Assembly: GCF_040939455.1 (NCBI RefSeq)
Contig: NC_134108.1
Location: forward strand, 83,434,001 to 83,498,000
Direction of reading: 5' to 3'
Source: Microcebus murinus
Lineage: Eukaryota; Chordata; Mammalia; Primates; Cheirogaleidae
DNA length: 64,000 nucleotides
The first letter of the stretch is position 1, and every line of letters begins with the position of its first letter. Under the pieces are notes generated by a model that was not told the origin of the DNA, did not search any database, and was given only the letters and a program-made list of their open reading frames with translations. Shown here in pieces: positions 12,181 to 24,440 of this stretch. The position numbers and the translations under genes are program-made.

Positions 12181-12494
12181 GAAACACAAAGGCAATTAAG
12201 AGCTATTATTGGACTTTAAGAGAGAAATAATACCACTTTGTTGTAATGGTAGAAATAATGGAAATGGTAAAACTGGTCAAATCAAGATATACTATGGAAT
12301 TAGAGTCACATAATTTGATAATTTGATGGGAGGATGGGGGATTCTTGAGGTAATAAAAGGAATAAGCTTTAATGTTATTAGTCTTACTGTTGTGTAGATA
12401 ATGGCATTGGCGTTGAGACATAGGTCCTAGTGTCTCTTACAGTATTTAAATTTTACCTTAATAGAAATTCTTGGAGTTTCTTCAATAAGCATAC

Positions 12495-13930
12495 AAAGTA
12501 TACAAAAAAATGTAGAGCTTGTGGATTTTAAAAAATATTAACACTTCCATATAAAAACCATCAAATAAAGAAATAGAACTTGACAGTACTGCAGCAGTAC
12601 CTTCTGCATTGTCATAGATCTCCACACCTAAGATATGCATTATTCCAATTTCTCTCACCAGAAATTAGCTTTATATTTTTAAAAATGTGTATCTAATGTC
12701 AATTCTATTTGCATTATCTTATATGTATTTGTCTACTTTTACTATGTATTATATTTAAAAAACTCATCAATTTTCATTACTAATGGTAGTTTGTTCCCAT
12801 TACTGTTTGATATACCATTATATAAATATACTGAAATTGATGTATACATCTGTTATTGATAAAAATTTGGGCTGTATTAGTTTATATTTGAATATGAGTT
12901 GTGTGTGTCTTTTAATACACAAGATATACAATTCTTTGGAGTATATACGTAAATTTGAAATTTATAGAGAATGCATGTTTTTACCTTTAGTAATTCCAAA
13001 CAATTTTTGATGATGTTATATGTTATGCTGATGTCCCTTATCAGCAACTTATTAGAGTTACTGTTGTTTCATATCTTTGTTGTCAACATTTGTTCGTATT
13101 GGTTTTTAATTTTAGAAATTCTGGTAGGTATAGTGTTATCTTTCCATAGATTTAATTTACATTTTCTTAATAATTAATGAGGTTGTGGAGATTTTCACAA
13201 GCTTTTTGCCTATTTGAATAGCATTCTGTTGTTTAAAGTTTTCACATTGTTAAATTAAGTTATTTGTCTTTTTCTGATTTATTTAATATCGGAGTCATAA
13301 ATTCTTTGTTATATTTAGATTGTATTCTTCTTTCTATATGCCCTTTTATAATCTATTGCTTTTTTTTCAGCCTTTGATGATGTCTTTTGATGACTAAAAA
13401 TGCTTAAATTTAATATAGTACAATTTACTAATACTTTATTATTATAGAGTTTTACATCTTGTTCTAGAAAACTTTGCCTATCCCAGATTATAAAGATAAT
13501 CTCCTCTATTTTCTTCTAAATGTTTTTTTCTTTATAGTTTATATTTAGATAATACATCTGAAACAGATTTTTGTTTTGATGTATAAAATATATATAGATA
13601 GAAATACATACATAGGTGTGTGTGCATATATGTGTGTGTATATATATGTATATGTATATACATATAAACTACAATTTACTCAAATCTGTTTTTGAAAGTA
13701 TAATTACAATTCTTTCCCCACTAATGTGCTGTGTCAATGTTGTCATTAATTTAGTGGTCATTTTTTGTTCTATTTCTGCACTTAATTCTGTGTCATTGGT
13801 CTATTTTCTGTCCTTGTACCAATTTAAAACTTATTATAATTCTATAACATATTTATAACTGATATTATAACAAACCTAAGTTTGTTATTTGCATTTAAAG
13901 CTGTGTTCACTACTCTTGGCTACCTAATTT
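12495..13930 (-). mobile_element. Ancient L1M, 3' UTR and ORF2 C-terminal part
   Basis: The reverse complement of an old L1. It contains a 3'-UTR-like block with AAATAAAGAAATAGAACTTG, then the ORF2 end with TTTTTAATTTTAGAAATTCT, TTATTTGTCTTTTTCTGATT, CTTTTGATGACTAAAAATG and ATTGGTCTATTTTCTGTCC. Many stops and indels. It continues after a gap at 14548. Confidence 0.6.
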
Positions 13931-14195
13931 TACAAAATAAATTCAAAAACCATGTTGTCAATTATTTACTAAAATATCCACTATAACTGTAAGTTTGTCT
14001 ACTTCTTAAGTTTTATCAAATTGATTAATGTTTGTTATATAAGTATTTCATTATTATTTATATTATATTATTAGTTACATAGAACTTTTGATTTTTTTGT
14101 AAATAGACTATTTGACCATTATAAAATATCCAGCATTAATTTCCAGTATTAATAATTATGCTTGCCTTGCATTAGTCTTCTTTTGGTTATATATT
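13931..14195 (-). mobile_element. Probable continuation of the L1M
   Basis: AT-rich and too decayed to align by eye. It lies between two recognisable L1M portions in the same orientation. Confidence 0.3.
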
Positions 14196-14206
14196 GGAAT
14201 TTATTC

Positions 14207-14536
14207 TTTTTTTTTTTTTTTTTGAGACAGAGTCTCACTTTGTTGCCCAGGCTAGAGTGAGTGCCGTGGCATCAGCCTGGCTCACAGCAACCTCAATCTC
14301 CGGGGCTCAGCGATCCTACTGCCTCAGCCTCCCGAGTAGCTGGGACTACAGGCATGCGCCACAATGCCCGGCTCATTTTTTGTATATATATTTTTAGTTG
14401 GTCAATTAATTTATTTCTATTTTTGGTAGAGACGGGGTCTCGCTCAGGCTGGTTTCGAACTCCTGACCTTGAGCAATCCGCCCGCCTCGGCCTCCCAAAG
14501 TGCTAGGATTACAGGCATGAGCCACCACGCCCGGCC
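14207..14536 (-). mobile_element. Dimeric Alu SINE, strepsirrhine type
   Basis: A T run (14207-14223) is followed by GAGACAGAGTCTC and ends GCCACCACGCCCGGCC, so the element is reversed. The linker GTTGGTCAATTAATTT and right-arm text GTGCCGTGGCATCAGCCTGG are variants seen in lemur Alus and not in human AluJ/S/Y. The pol III B box reads GTTCGAAACC on the sense strand. A perfect 11-bp target duplication GGAATTTATTC lies at 14196-14206 and 14537-14547. Confidence 0.95.
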
Positions 14537-14547
14537 GGAATTTATTC

Positions 14548-15674
14548 TTTATTATTTTCCTTCATATTGTATGTGTTCTCATATCAATATATACCTCTTA
14601 GGAAATCATATTTGGAGATTTTCTTTTGAATCCCATTTGACAAATTTTGGATTTGAATAGGATTAGTTTGCTTTTAATATAATTACTAAGATATTTGTGG
14701 TAAATTCTACTATTAGATTTTTCGTTATCTATTTATCCTACCTCTTCTATGTTTCTTTTCCTCTCATTTCTTATATTATTTTGGGTTATACAAATATTTT
14801 AAAAATTATTTTATTTTTTTTCCTTTGTTAGCTTCTTAGTAATATGTTTATAGAATTCCTATTTGAATTAATAGAGTCTACCATGAATGACTAATTTTAC
14901 TTTTTCTCAGATAATATCTGAACCATAACATAACTTAACTCCATCTACCACATTCTATCTTTTGTATTATTTATATTAGACATTTTATTCAATACCTAAT
15001 AATGATGTACATGATACAGTTATGTGTTTGGTCTAATATAGTTTAGGTTTATCTGCATGTTTAACTTTTTTATTGGTAATGATTTCTTTCTGTATTTCTG
15101 ATTTTCAGCTGGGCTCATTTTTTCTCTACAAAGAACTTACTTCTTCAACTATAGCTAAGCTGGAAATGAATTCTCTTAGTATTTAGTTTGTATGAATTCT
15201 GGTTTTACTTTTACTTTTAAACATATTATCCAGTATAGATTGCTGCTCTTTTATTTTCCACATTTAAAGATATTTATCCATAGCCTTTTGTCTTTCACTG
15301 TTTCAACAGAGAGGGGTGCTGTAAGTCTTCATTTTTGCTGACAAGGTGCCTTTCTTCCTATGACTGATACTAAGAATTTCTCTTAAAAAGTGCAGTTTGC
15401 TGATTTCTTTCATTGTTTTGGAATATTTCTTGGTCATTATGTCTTCAAAAGTGTCTTTTTCTCTGTTTGTCCTTCTCTTCCTCTGTGAGACTTCAATTAT
15501 TTACCATTTTTTATTTGCATCTTTCCCCATACATCTTGTATGCTCTTTGTTGTATTTTATATATTTTCCATCTCTTTTTCTCTGTGTGTTTTCATATGAA
15601 AACTTTATACTAATCCATTTTCCAATTCACTAATTGTCTCTTTAACTGTTTCCAATCTGCTATCAAGTCCATTT
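14548..15674 (-). mobile_element. Ancient L1M, upstream ORF2 and 5' part
   Basis: Around 14640-14720 the reverse complement of the ORF2 endonuclease region is visible (TTAGTTTGCTTTTAATATAA, then ATTACTAAGATATTTGTGG). Pyrimidine-rich sequence at 15390-15660, with CAATTCACTAATTGTCTC, resembles the 5'/ORF1 side of old L1 or HAL1. The reverse transcriptase part between 13930 and 14560 seems deleted or unrecognisable. Confidence 0.45.
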
Positions 15675-15918
15675 GTCATATTCTTTATTCTAATTACGAT
15701 AATTTTCTGTCTCAAAATTCCAGATGATTTTTAATAGATTCTAGTTCTACTTAAATAAGCTATCTTATCTATTTTCTGGAACATATTACTCACAATTATT
15801 TTAAACACCCAGTAAGATAAATGTAATATCTCAAACACATGTGTATATATGTATGTTATCATATTTATCTTTTTTTTCTTAAGATAGACAACATATATGA
15901 AAATTTGAAAAATATCTA
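15675..15918. repeat. Left arm of a 245-bp inverted repeat
   Basis: Its reverse complement recurs at 16587-16833 with about 20 differences by eye, roughly 92% identity. Shared blocks include GATTTTTAATAGATTCTAG, TATTTTCTGGAA and CAAACACATGTGTATATATG. The arm is the end of the L1M-like sequence to its left. Confidence 0.9.
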
Positions 15919-16586
15919 GATGATGTTACTTTAACCTATGAAATATAAGCTCTATGCTTTGGCAAGTTTATAGATTGGGAGATTTTCTCAATCCAGTCAG
16001 TAACTGAGATAAGGCTTTTATTATTCCAGCCACCTGCATACTTCAGTTTTTCACAAACACATAAATATAAATGTAATAACTTCCTATGGAATGCTTGGAA
16101 TATTTATAGGTCATTTAATGAGATTAGGTACTCAATGCTTGAAATTTTCTCCTTTTCATTACCTTCCTGATAGTCTCTAACTAAAGCATGATATAATATA
16201 TATAATTATGTGATAAAAATGTATATGAAAGCTAATTGATTCATTTTCTGGCATATAAACTTTCAGAACTAATGCCAAATAAAAATAGACACATGCTAAA
16301 AGCAAGTTCTTAATTTTTACAAATTTAGTAAGTGGTTTATAAAGATATAAGAAGAAAAAACAAAGACTACACATGGATAGCTGGGACATGATATGACAAA
16401 TAAGAAGGAATAATAAAAAAAAAAAAAATAAAAAAAAAAAAAAAAAAAAAAAAAAAAGAAGGAATAGAATCAGAGTCTCACTGCCATTTATATAAACATT
16501 AGAAATCCTTATATCCATTAAATACCTTAAATGTTAAAAGTACATACTTTTAAGATTAATATATAATTTTTAAAATATATAATTTT
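15919..16586. other. Spacer of the inverted repeat
   Basis: 668 bp of AT-rich sequence containing the poly(A)-only insertion at 16402-16466. No other element was recognised. Confidence 0.7.
16402..16466 (+). mobile_element. Poly(A)-only retroinsertion
   Basis: A tract of about 43 bases, almost all A with two T interruptions, sits between perfect 11-bp copies of AAGAAGGAATA (16402-16412 and 16456-16466). A-tail plus target duplication and no body indicates an L1-machinery insertion that copied only the tail. A slipped A-run within a chance repeat is less likely. Confidence 0.65.
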
Positions 16587-16833
16587 TAGATGTTTTGCAA
16601 ATTTTCATATATGTTGTCTATCTTAAAAAAAAGAAAAGATAAATATGATAACATATACATATATACACATGTGTTTGAGACATTACATTTATCTTACTAG
16701 ATGTTTAAAATAATTGTGAGTAATATATTCCAGAAAATAGATAAGATAATTTATTTAAGTAGAACTAGAATCTATTAAAAATCATCTGAAATTTTGAGAC
16801 AGAAAAGTATCATACTTAGAATAAAGAACATGA
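16587..16833. repeat. Right arm of the inverted repeat
   Basis: Reverse complement of 15675-15918. Homology stops within a few bases of 16587 on the inner side and 16833 on the outer side. Confidence 0.9.
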
Positions 16834-17000
16834 ATAAAGAATATCTCAAAAATCTTTTACTTCTTTTGTATTCACACTTCCAAAATTTCCCCCAAGCTAA
16901 TATAATAGCTGTTTTCTTTCTATTGTTTATTTTAAACTCATCACCCATGCTATACTGGATATTATAATAAAATTATATGTGTTCAGGTAAATTATGTACT

Positions 17001-17355
17001 TGTTATAGACTAAAGATTTCTGTTTCCCTAAAATTCATATGTAGAAGCCCTAGTCCTCAATGTGATGTGTTTAGAGGTGGGACTTTTGAAGATAATTAGG
17101 TTTAGATGAAAGTAGGATCCTCATGATGGAATTAGTGCTCTTATAAATAACAGATTAGAGAGCTAGCTTTTACTCTCTCCACCATGTGCCATGCAGCAAG
17201 AAGGCAACAGTTTGTAAGCCAGGAAGTGGACCCTTATCTGAAGTCAACCATGCCCACACCCTGATCTCAGACTCTCTGGCTCCAGAACTATGAAATATAA
17301 ATTTTTGTTGTTCATGCCACCAAATTTATGGCAGTCTGAGCCAATTAATACACTA
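17001..17355 (+). mobile_element. ERVL-MaLR LTR (MST/MLT1 group)
   Basis: Starts TGTTATAGACTAAAG. It contains AAATTCATATGTAGAAGCCC, CAATGTGATG, GAGGTGGGACTTTTGAAG, CTCATGATGGAATTAGTGC, CACCATGTGCC, GCCAGGAAGTGGACCCT and a polyadenylation signal region AAATATAAATTTTTGTTG. These follow the MaLR LTR in order. Confidence 0.85.
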
Positions 17356-17440
17356 CTTAGAATAAATATGCATTATATATAGATGCACATACAAAATTTC
17401 TGAGTTCCAGGCCAATTGAGGACCCCTAAAAAGTATAGAG

Positions 17441-17615
17441 CAGTAGTTTTTGGAATTTAAACTGCTGAGGAATCACCTAGAACATTTAATAAAATATAGA
17501 TTGACAGGCCCCACCTTGAGTTTTTGATTCAGTGTACCTAGTATGTTTTTCAAGGATTCACATTTCTGCAAAATTTTTAGGCCATGTTGGTCCTGCTAGT
17601 CTATGGACTCTGCTA
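17441..17615 (+). mobile_element. MER5-type hAT DNA transposon
   Basis: CAGTAGTTTTTGGAATTTAA, GAATCACCTAGAACATTTAA, AGATTGACAGGCCCCACC, GATTCAGT and TTCACATTTCTGCAAA follow MER5A in order. The right inverted terminus is degraded. Confidence 0.75.
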
Positions 17616-18405
17616 TAGAATATAAATATAAAAATGCACTTCTTAAAAATATTTTAAAACTTGTCAAGCATTTATTTTTGCCTGGCTAGCTTTGTAATTC
17701 AAAGCAGTTAGCCAGAATCTGTTCTTAAACATTCTGCAATAATTTAAAATGTTTCTCTTGTAAAATATGTCACTTTAAAATACAAACAAGAGAAAAAGAG
17801 ACTCCTCAAAAAACTGAAAGTATTCACTTTAACATTTTAACCCTCTTATACATGAAAAAATGTTTACTATTAATAGACCTTTATCTCCTGCTAACTTTAC
17901 TGCTAGAAACATAAACTAGAAAAACAATAATGCACAGTTGATTTGATGCTTAATTGTCTACCTTTTTATAATAATATATTTATACAGAAATTTGAATTTT
18001 GGATTAAATATTTTGTTTCTTTTGTTTGGAGTACTCAAAATATTATAAACACTTCAGTTTTTTTGGAATTTGTCGAATGAATGATAAATGTGTGTACTTC
18101 CCTTTAGACCTATCATTAAATATATGATCAAATCACCAAATAGGATAGTACCTGAATTGATTGGACATCATGCACAGAGAAAAATCTGCTCAAATTAAAA
18201 GTTGTTTGATCATGAATGTGTTTCCAGACCTACTTCTAAGAGAAAGCGCTACTGATAAAAATATGACATAAATGTTAAAATAGATATGTGATAGACAGGA
18301 TATATCTACTTGCCACTTTTTGAAAAATTGCTATGATACAAGTTACCATTACAAAAAGTTATCATTATAAAATGATAAAGAATGATAAGACTATAACGGA
18401 AAAAA
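17616..18405. other. Intergenic DNA, nothing recognised
   Basis: AT-rich with no recognisable element. Confidence 0.5.
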
Positions 18406-18905
18406 ATGAGCCAAGTTGATGAATATGGTAGGCTAAAGAGGAAATGTAAATGGTCAATAAACATGGATAATATATATTCCCACACTAATTATTTCAGGAA
18501 GGAAAACCAAACAAAATGTTTTTCAGTGCATATGAAATACAATGGGAGTTATTTTTTCTACCTTTCAAATGGTCAACAATTAAAAACAGAAATATGGATG
18601 AAATCTGGTTCTATCAACATATTGGGAAGTAAAACAATTTTAAAGGGCATTCGGATAATATTTATTCAAATTATATTTTAAATGTGCGTGTCATTTATTC
18701 CTACTTCAAACTTTTAGAAATCTAGCTTACAACAATACAAGCAAAAATTTAATCAATATCTGCACAAGCACATTCATGAGAAGTTTGTAAAGGGTAAATG
18801 AAAAGACAAACTAGGAACAAACTGAATATTCATCAAATTGGGAAGATTAAATACATTATGATCTATCTAATAAATAATGCATACTATTGAATACTACTAT
18901 ATATG
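18406..18905 (+). mobile_element. Ancient L1M ORF2 C-terminal fragment
   Basis: AAATGGTCAATAAACATGGA, CAAGCACATTCATGAG, GAACAAACTGAATATTCATC and CTATTGAATACTACTAT match the end of old L1 ORF2. The middle is badly decayed. A 91-residue frame here is not functional. Confidence 0.55.
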
Positions 18906-20975
18906 TGATATCCCATCACAAACACACACATATTTGCACACAAATAATTACAGAGAGAAAAATGAAAGATTATTAATTCTATACTTCAAATCTTCAAAAT
19001 CTTTAGTTAGAATATTGTACCTCCCATGTATGTCCTCCAGCACTCTATGTATTATGAAATTTTCTGGACTTTATATTCTAGGCATCATTTTTTTAAAAGG
19101 ACTTACTTTTTAAAATATTCATCAGATTCTATTATATAGCTCACTCATGGATTATTTATCATAATAATAATTTCATTAATTTCCGTGCTCTCTTCCATGG
19201 AAAGAATTTCTAATTGCTTCTTTTTTTTATAGCATTCTAATCTTGCCTTATGGATATCAGACCTAGCTGCTCTATTGCTTCATCTTAACCCTCCTTTGTG
19301 TTTTCAGATTTAATAAAATGTCCAGTATTTTTTATTGTCTTCATATTTACAAATAAAACATGCTCTGATTGAGTTAGGTAGTTGGAGAATTTTTTTCTAC
19401 AGCTGTCTGTCATGATTGGGCAATGCCTATAGCAGAATGTGGATAAGAGGACCAGGCTTGCTGACATGTGGCTACAACAGAGAGTAAGTTGGAACTACGG
19501 AAGCCCATGAATTGTTAAAATAACTTTTTCTTCTAGGAATTGTGAACTATATTGTATTTACCGGTAAGCAAAATTGCATTGCTTTACCCTGCCTTTATTC
19601 CGGCTCATCTCTTTTAGAGGGCCATCAAACTGAAATTCAGTATCTCCATGAATTAATTTGATAATTTTTATTAAATCCTCATGTCCTGTCTTTCTTGTTA
19701 GTCAATGAGCCCTTATTTAGTGCACTTTTGGCAATCTTTTATGAAGAATCTTATTTATCTCTGGAAAATTTCCCTCTGCTTTCATTTTTTCATCCATGTG
19801 AATCCACAAGCTGTTGAACTGAAATTTCTTGAAAAATATCTTCCACTCATGGCTCTCCTTCCAGTTTTCAGCACTTCAACTGAGCATTCTACATGTTTTT
19901 CATTATTTTTTTTTTAATTTTTTAAGCTGCCAAGACCACTACAGACACATTCATTAGGCAACACTGCCTTCTCTTACACAGTATGATTTTCAGTCTGAAG
20001 AGCTCCACTTTTCCTGTTTGTCATACATAACTGTGTGAACATCATTTTTCTAGCTCCTGACTTTGCTTATTCCTCTGTTTACAGCCTTCCGGGTAACCAG
20101 TTTTACATTTATTGTCATCTCAAGCCTGATTCAGATTATTTCTATTCAGTTTCCCTATGTGAAATGCTACCGATTGTCTATGACCACAGAATCTGGGTGC
20201 CATCCATTTATGGCTAATGTTTTGTGCAAGTTAATCACTGTCCCGCAAGCTAAAACTATTCAGTGGTATCGATTGCACCACTCTAGGGAGTCCTGCCCTG
20301 TGTAAATACATTAATTATTATTTCCAGCAATGTCCTGAGGCATAGTATTTGCCAAAACAGTATTTATCCAGGACACATCACTTTAGTGGCAAGGTTGGGA
20401 AACATATTTTTCACATCATTTTCATAAGTGCTCACTTCACTTAGCAAATCCTTAAAGCATGATTCAACTTTTATTGGTTTTCAGGTGCCAGTGCACAATT
20501 ATAAAATTTGGTGCCAGTGTTGAAAGGCACTAATCTTACCTAGAAGTTAAGAATCACTGAGCATTTCAATTTCACTGGAAAGGTAAAAGGTTCAAAAAGA
20601 GCTTGCAGGTGGTGAGATAGTATCACAGAAAATGCACAAACATAGCATAGTTATCGACAGCTATGGCATTCCTTAGTGACAGTAAAATCTTAAGATGGAA
20701 AATTTGCTAAGGGAAATGATAAAAAAAAAAAAAGATGTTGGATTTGCGAAATGAAGAAAAATACCCCTACCAATAGAAAATATAAATGAATGCAATTGGA
20801 CATATCATATGCATGCACATTCAGAGATGGATGGAATTAGCCTATTTGTTCTATGATTTCTATCTTGCAGTTTGAAATCTGTGCCATTTTTGAATCATTT
20901 TTTTAAAGTATAATCAAATTGAATAGGTATTGTTAGTGATTGCTGTTATTTAGACCTCAGTATGTACCACTCTTA
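18906..20975. other. Intergenic DNA, nothing recognised
   Basis: Several 60-80 residue frames near 19700-20300 have no recognisable domain. The stretch 19930-20310 is somewhat richer in GC and could be an old DNA transposon, but I cannot name it. Confidence 0.4.
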
Positions 20976-22147
20976 TTTAAAGAATGATTTTCTACCCCAT
21001 GATTTCATTTTGTAAATTTGCCAATTGGTTTCCCCACACTGACTAACAATTGTGACTCTCTGTTTTTAAAGCCACTTGCCTCGATTTTTCCACGCCTTTG
21101 TGTGGTATGCTCCCTGCTACAAGGAGAGAGGAGAGCATACTCTCTGAGAATTTGCAAATTATCCAGAGGAGGCCCTGAATCCCTGCCCATTCAGGAAGTG
21201 ATAGAATTTTTTTTTTTCAATTTTTGATAAAATTGAAGTGGCATATTCAATTGTATACATAGGAGTTTAATCATTTCATAATGTACCTGAATTATCTTTA
21301 AAGATGAATATGTTTTTCTTTTCTTCCCCAGAAACTGATGGCTTCAGGTTAAAAGCCTTAGGTTGGCACAAAAGTCACTTTGAAGTACTTTGGACTGCTT
21401 CCCAGATCTGCTGTACCTCATTTTTTGCTGTATATTGACATCAGCATTTCATATTTCAATATTTATTCTAAGGAAAAAGTAATTTTCAAAGCTAAATAAA
21501 CAATGATATCATTAAATTGGCAACATTGAGAGAATAACAAAAACATCTATATATACTTTATGTCCTTTTAAAATTGTGGGATAGAGAAACAAATAAAAAA
21601 GATGGCTTTATTAATCAAAATTAGTTTATGAAATTTGTAACATATAAAAAATGCTTCTCAAACTAGAAAATAGGCATGTTGCTACTTCTTGCCTTTTAAA
21701 TGTGACTTATCACTGAATATCACACAATTAAGTCTCTTTTATATTTAAGAAAAATGTTTTACATTTAAAATTTAAGGAAATATCCTTTGTTGGAATTGTA
21801 TACAATAAAATGTTGCTAAGGTGGCCGGGGAAATGGAATACTTTAGTTCACATATGTTGACAGATAAAACTACTAGGCTTACTCTTTGTGGGATATTATT
21901 CATCATACATAATTAAACTCTTATGTTAGTGGTTTATATAAATTACACACGAAAATTATGTTTGAAATGTAAAGACAGAATAATTTTTTCAAGATTCATA
22001 TATTTTAAGGGTATTTCCTCATCTGTGGTAAAGTGAGCAAGTCAGAAAATATTGAAATATTTACTGTATGCAAATTGGGGTTCATAGTACTATGTTGCTG
22101 GTTACTGTCTAATAAGATCTAATAAGAAACGTGGTATTGACTCCTTA
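20976..22147. other. Intergenic DNA, nothing recognised
   Basis: No element supported. Two overlapping opposite frames at 21005-21227 share one stretch and show no motif. Confidence 0.4.
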
Positions 22148-22504
22148 TTAACCACTTCGGTACCGCGCTTACCAGCTGGGAACCCTTGCCCACAGCGGGC
22201 ACTCATAGTCCCCATGATAGTTTGTGCTGTGCATTGAGGACGAATCCGTTTTGCTCTTGTGTGATAAAGAAAGCTTTAAAGCACTGAAAGCTTGTTTTAC
22301 TTTACAGGCAGCTTTACTTATAATGTAAATCAGAATAGGTAACGTATACATATATGTTTTCATTACGTTATTTTTAAATGTTCACAATTTTATTTTGATA
22401 AATGAAAAATTAGAAAAATCATATCACCGCTGTCGGCTAAAGTTGGCGGTGCGCGTTCATCTGTGGCTATCGACTATAGTCGATGCTGATATTGAAGTGG
22501 TTAT
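22148..22504. mobile_element. piggyBac-like non-autonomous transposon (MITE)
   Basis: The body 22152-22500 (349 bp) begins CCACTTC and ends GAAGTGG, a 7-bp terminal inverted repeat. It is flanked by TTAA (22148-22151) and TTAT (22501-22504), fitting the TTAA target of piggyBac with one later change. The ends are CpG-rich (GGTACCGCGC near the left, GGCGGTGCGCG near the right), unlike the surrounding DNA, so the copy is probably fairly young. A perfect 16-bp palindrome ATCGACTATAGTCGAT lies at 22469-22484, and CACCGC/GCGGTG form another short inverted pair. No transposase frame is present. Confidence 0.6.
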
Positions 22505-22624
22505 GGAGTATATGATATTTAAGGAAAAGAAAAAAAACATTAACAGTTTAAGTGAACAAGCATGAGAATTTTTGTCATATGAGATATACGAATGGATGGC
22601 CTATAGGAAACAGATGCATTTTAG

Positions 22625-23020
22625 AAACTGCTTAGAGCCTTTGTGCTATCAACCACTCTGAGTCAAAACAGTTAAACCATTCTTGATTAGTAAAGTATAA
22701 GCTTGAATCATATTCCTTCAAATGTCTTCCCTGACCACAGATTGTCCACACCGACATCTTTTTCACTTCTGAATCCCTAAATAACTTAAGCATCAAATTA
22801 TGTGTATGATTGTGTGTGTGTATATATGCATAGATATGCACAAATATAATGCATATAATTTGCATATAGAATTTTGTCATTATCCATGATTTATGGAAGC
22901 ATTCAGTCTTCCTAGTTATACTGTACTCTTCTCAAAGTAGAGGCCTTTTATATTATAGCCTAGTTTACCCATTATCCAGCTGAATTTATTATCTGTAATA
23001 GGTATTCAGCAAATATTTTC
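22625..23020 (+). mobile_element. L2 LINE 3' fragment
   Basis: GAGCCTTTGTGCTAT, CAAATGTCTTCCCTGACCAC and TAATAGGTATTCAGCAAATA lie in L2 order on the plus strand. Strongly decayed, with a short TG/TA patch at 22800-22830. Confidence 0.45.
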
Positions 23021-23035
23021 TAATCAAACAAAACA

Positions 23036-24305
23036 TATTGGAATTGTAACTTATGTACTTTGTGGAGTGCGCCCTGCCCAAAACCCCTGAAAAAGGCATT
23101 CCATGTACCACATAAACCTCTCTCCAGACAGAGACCTAGGCCTGAAGGCACATAATACATAGATATTCCAATAACCTGTAACATGTAGGAAGAAAGCCTA
23201 TTAGCTCTATCTGTTGAGAATTTAAACAAAGAGGCTTACCATCAGGAATGAGCTATTGATGACCAGATGCTTCATAATGAAGAATTAGATTGGAGTCATA
23301 TCGTGCAAAACGAGAAATACTTATGCAGAGGGAGCTGGTTGATAGAAAAAGGAAGATTAAGTAGATATGAAAGAGCAAGAGGCCACAGAGAAATGCTCTG
23401 TCTTAAGTACTGGAGGCTTTTGCAGTTTGCATAGGTTCACTTGTGTTTTATCTTCTGCCTGATGGAGTAGAGAACAGATAGAACAGTCTTTGCACAACTT
23501 GAAGGAAACATCCCTCTAAAAGATTTTGATGAGATGATCTAGGATAAGCTCCTCCTATATTTGAGAATCATTGCTGAAATACATAAGAATTAATGTGATT
23601 TTTAACTTTATTGTTTAATTAACCGAGCATATAAGTAAGGTAGGACAGCTTCTTTCCTTAGTGAAAAAATAGTAGAGAAATTCAAAATAGACGTATTCAA
23701 ACACTTTGTTTTCTTATCTATTTTAGATTGATAAATGTGTCTTTAAACCTCATTTATATATCCAGATTAATTTCTAGAAGTCAGTTCAATATAGAAAAAG
23801 AAAAAATAAGTATAAATGCATGGAATCACATACCTTGCTAAGTTATTGCTATTGGATATCTTCTACTTATGTCAGAACAATCAAGTCATCACCCATGCCT
23901 TGTGTAGCTTTTAAAATCCAGTGTGAATTATGAATACTCCAAATTAAAACCATAAGATCCATTAACATTTTACGTTTTTTGTTGTTTTTGTTGTTGTTTA
24001 GAATGTATTCTATTTGATTTGACAAAATTGTAACAACTAATTGCTGGATCATTCTGTGAACACCAGTTCAATATCATAACAAGGTATTTCTGATCCAATT
24101 ACATGTAGATGATTAACATGATCTTTCATACAAGTCATATGATGAATTGTGTATTAAAAAGTTATAATGTTAACAGAATTCTAGAAAAAATATGATATGT
24201 TGAATTTGTTTTAAGATTGAAACACTGTGTCCAAAGTTTATACTTCTGGTAATGTTCAGCTTATTAAATTCACTACTGGCCAGAATATGTCAAGAAGAGC
24301 CATTT
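23036..24305. other. Intergenic DNA, nothing recognised
   Basis: No element identified. A GTTGTTTTT-type patch lies near 23978-23998. Confidence 0.45.
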
Positions 24306-24440
24306 AGAGTGATAAAATTTTCAATTTAGTTCTGCAAATATTTATTGAACAATTACAATCTTCAAGCCACTGCATTAAACTCAGGAAGACAAGATGAAAA
24401 AGACAAGATCTTTGCCCTACATTCCTTAAAGAAAACATAA
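24306..24440 (-). mobile_element. L2 LINE 3'-end fragment
   Basis: CTGCAAATATTTATTGAACA, GCCACTGCATTAAACTCAGG and GACAAGATCTTTGCCC follow the reversed L2 tail. Confidence 0.55.

Noticed and set aside
16177..16518. 113-residue minus-strand frame rich in phenylalanine
   Set aside because: It is the translation of the poly(A)/poly(T) tract.
21358..21445. TTAGGTTGGCACAAAAGT resembles a mariner/MADE1 terminus
   Set aside because: Similarity ends after about 18-20 bases and no matching right inverted repeat is visible, so it is not supported as an element.
23553..23580. TTTGAGAATCATTGCTGA as a MER5 terminus
   Set aside because: Too short and without the rest of the element.
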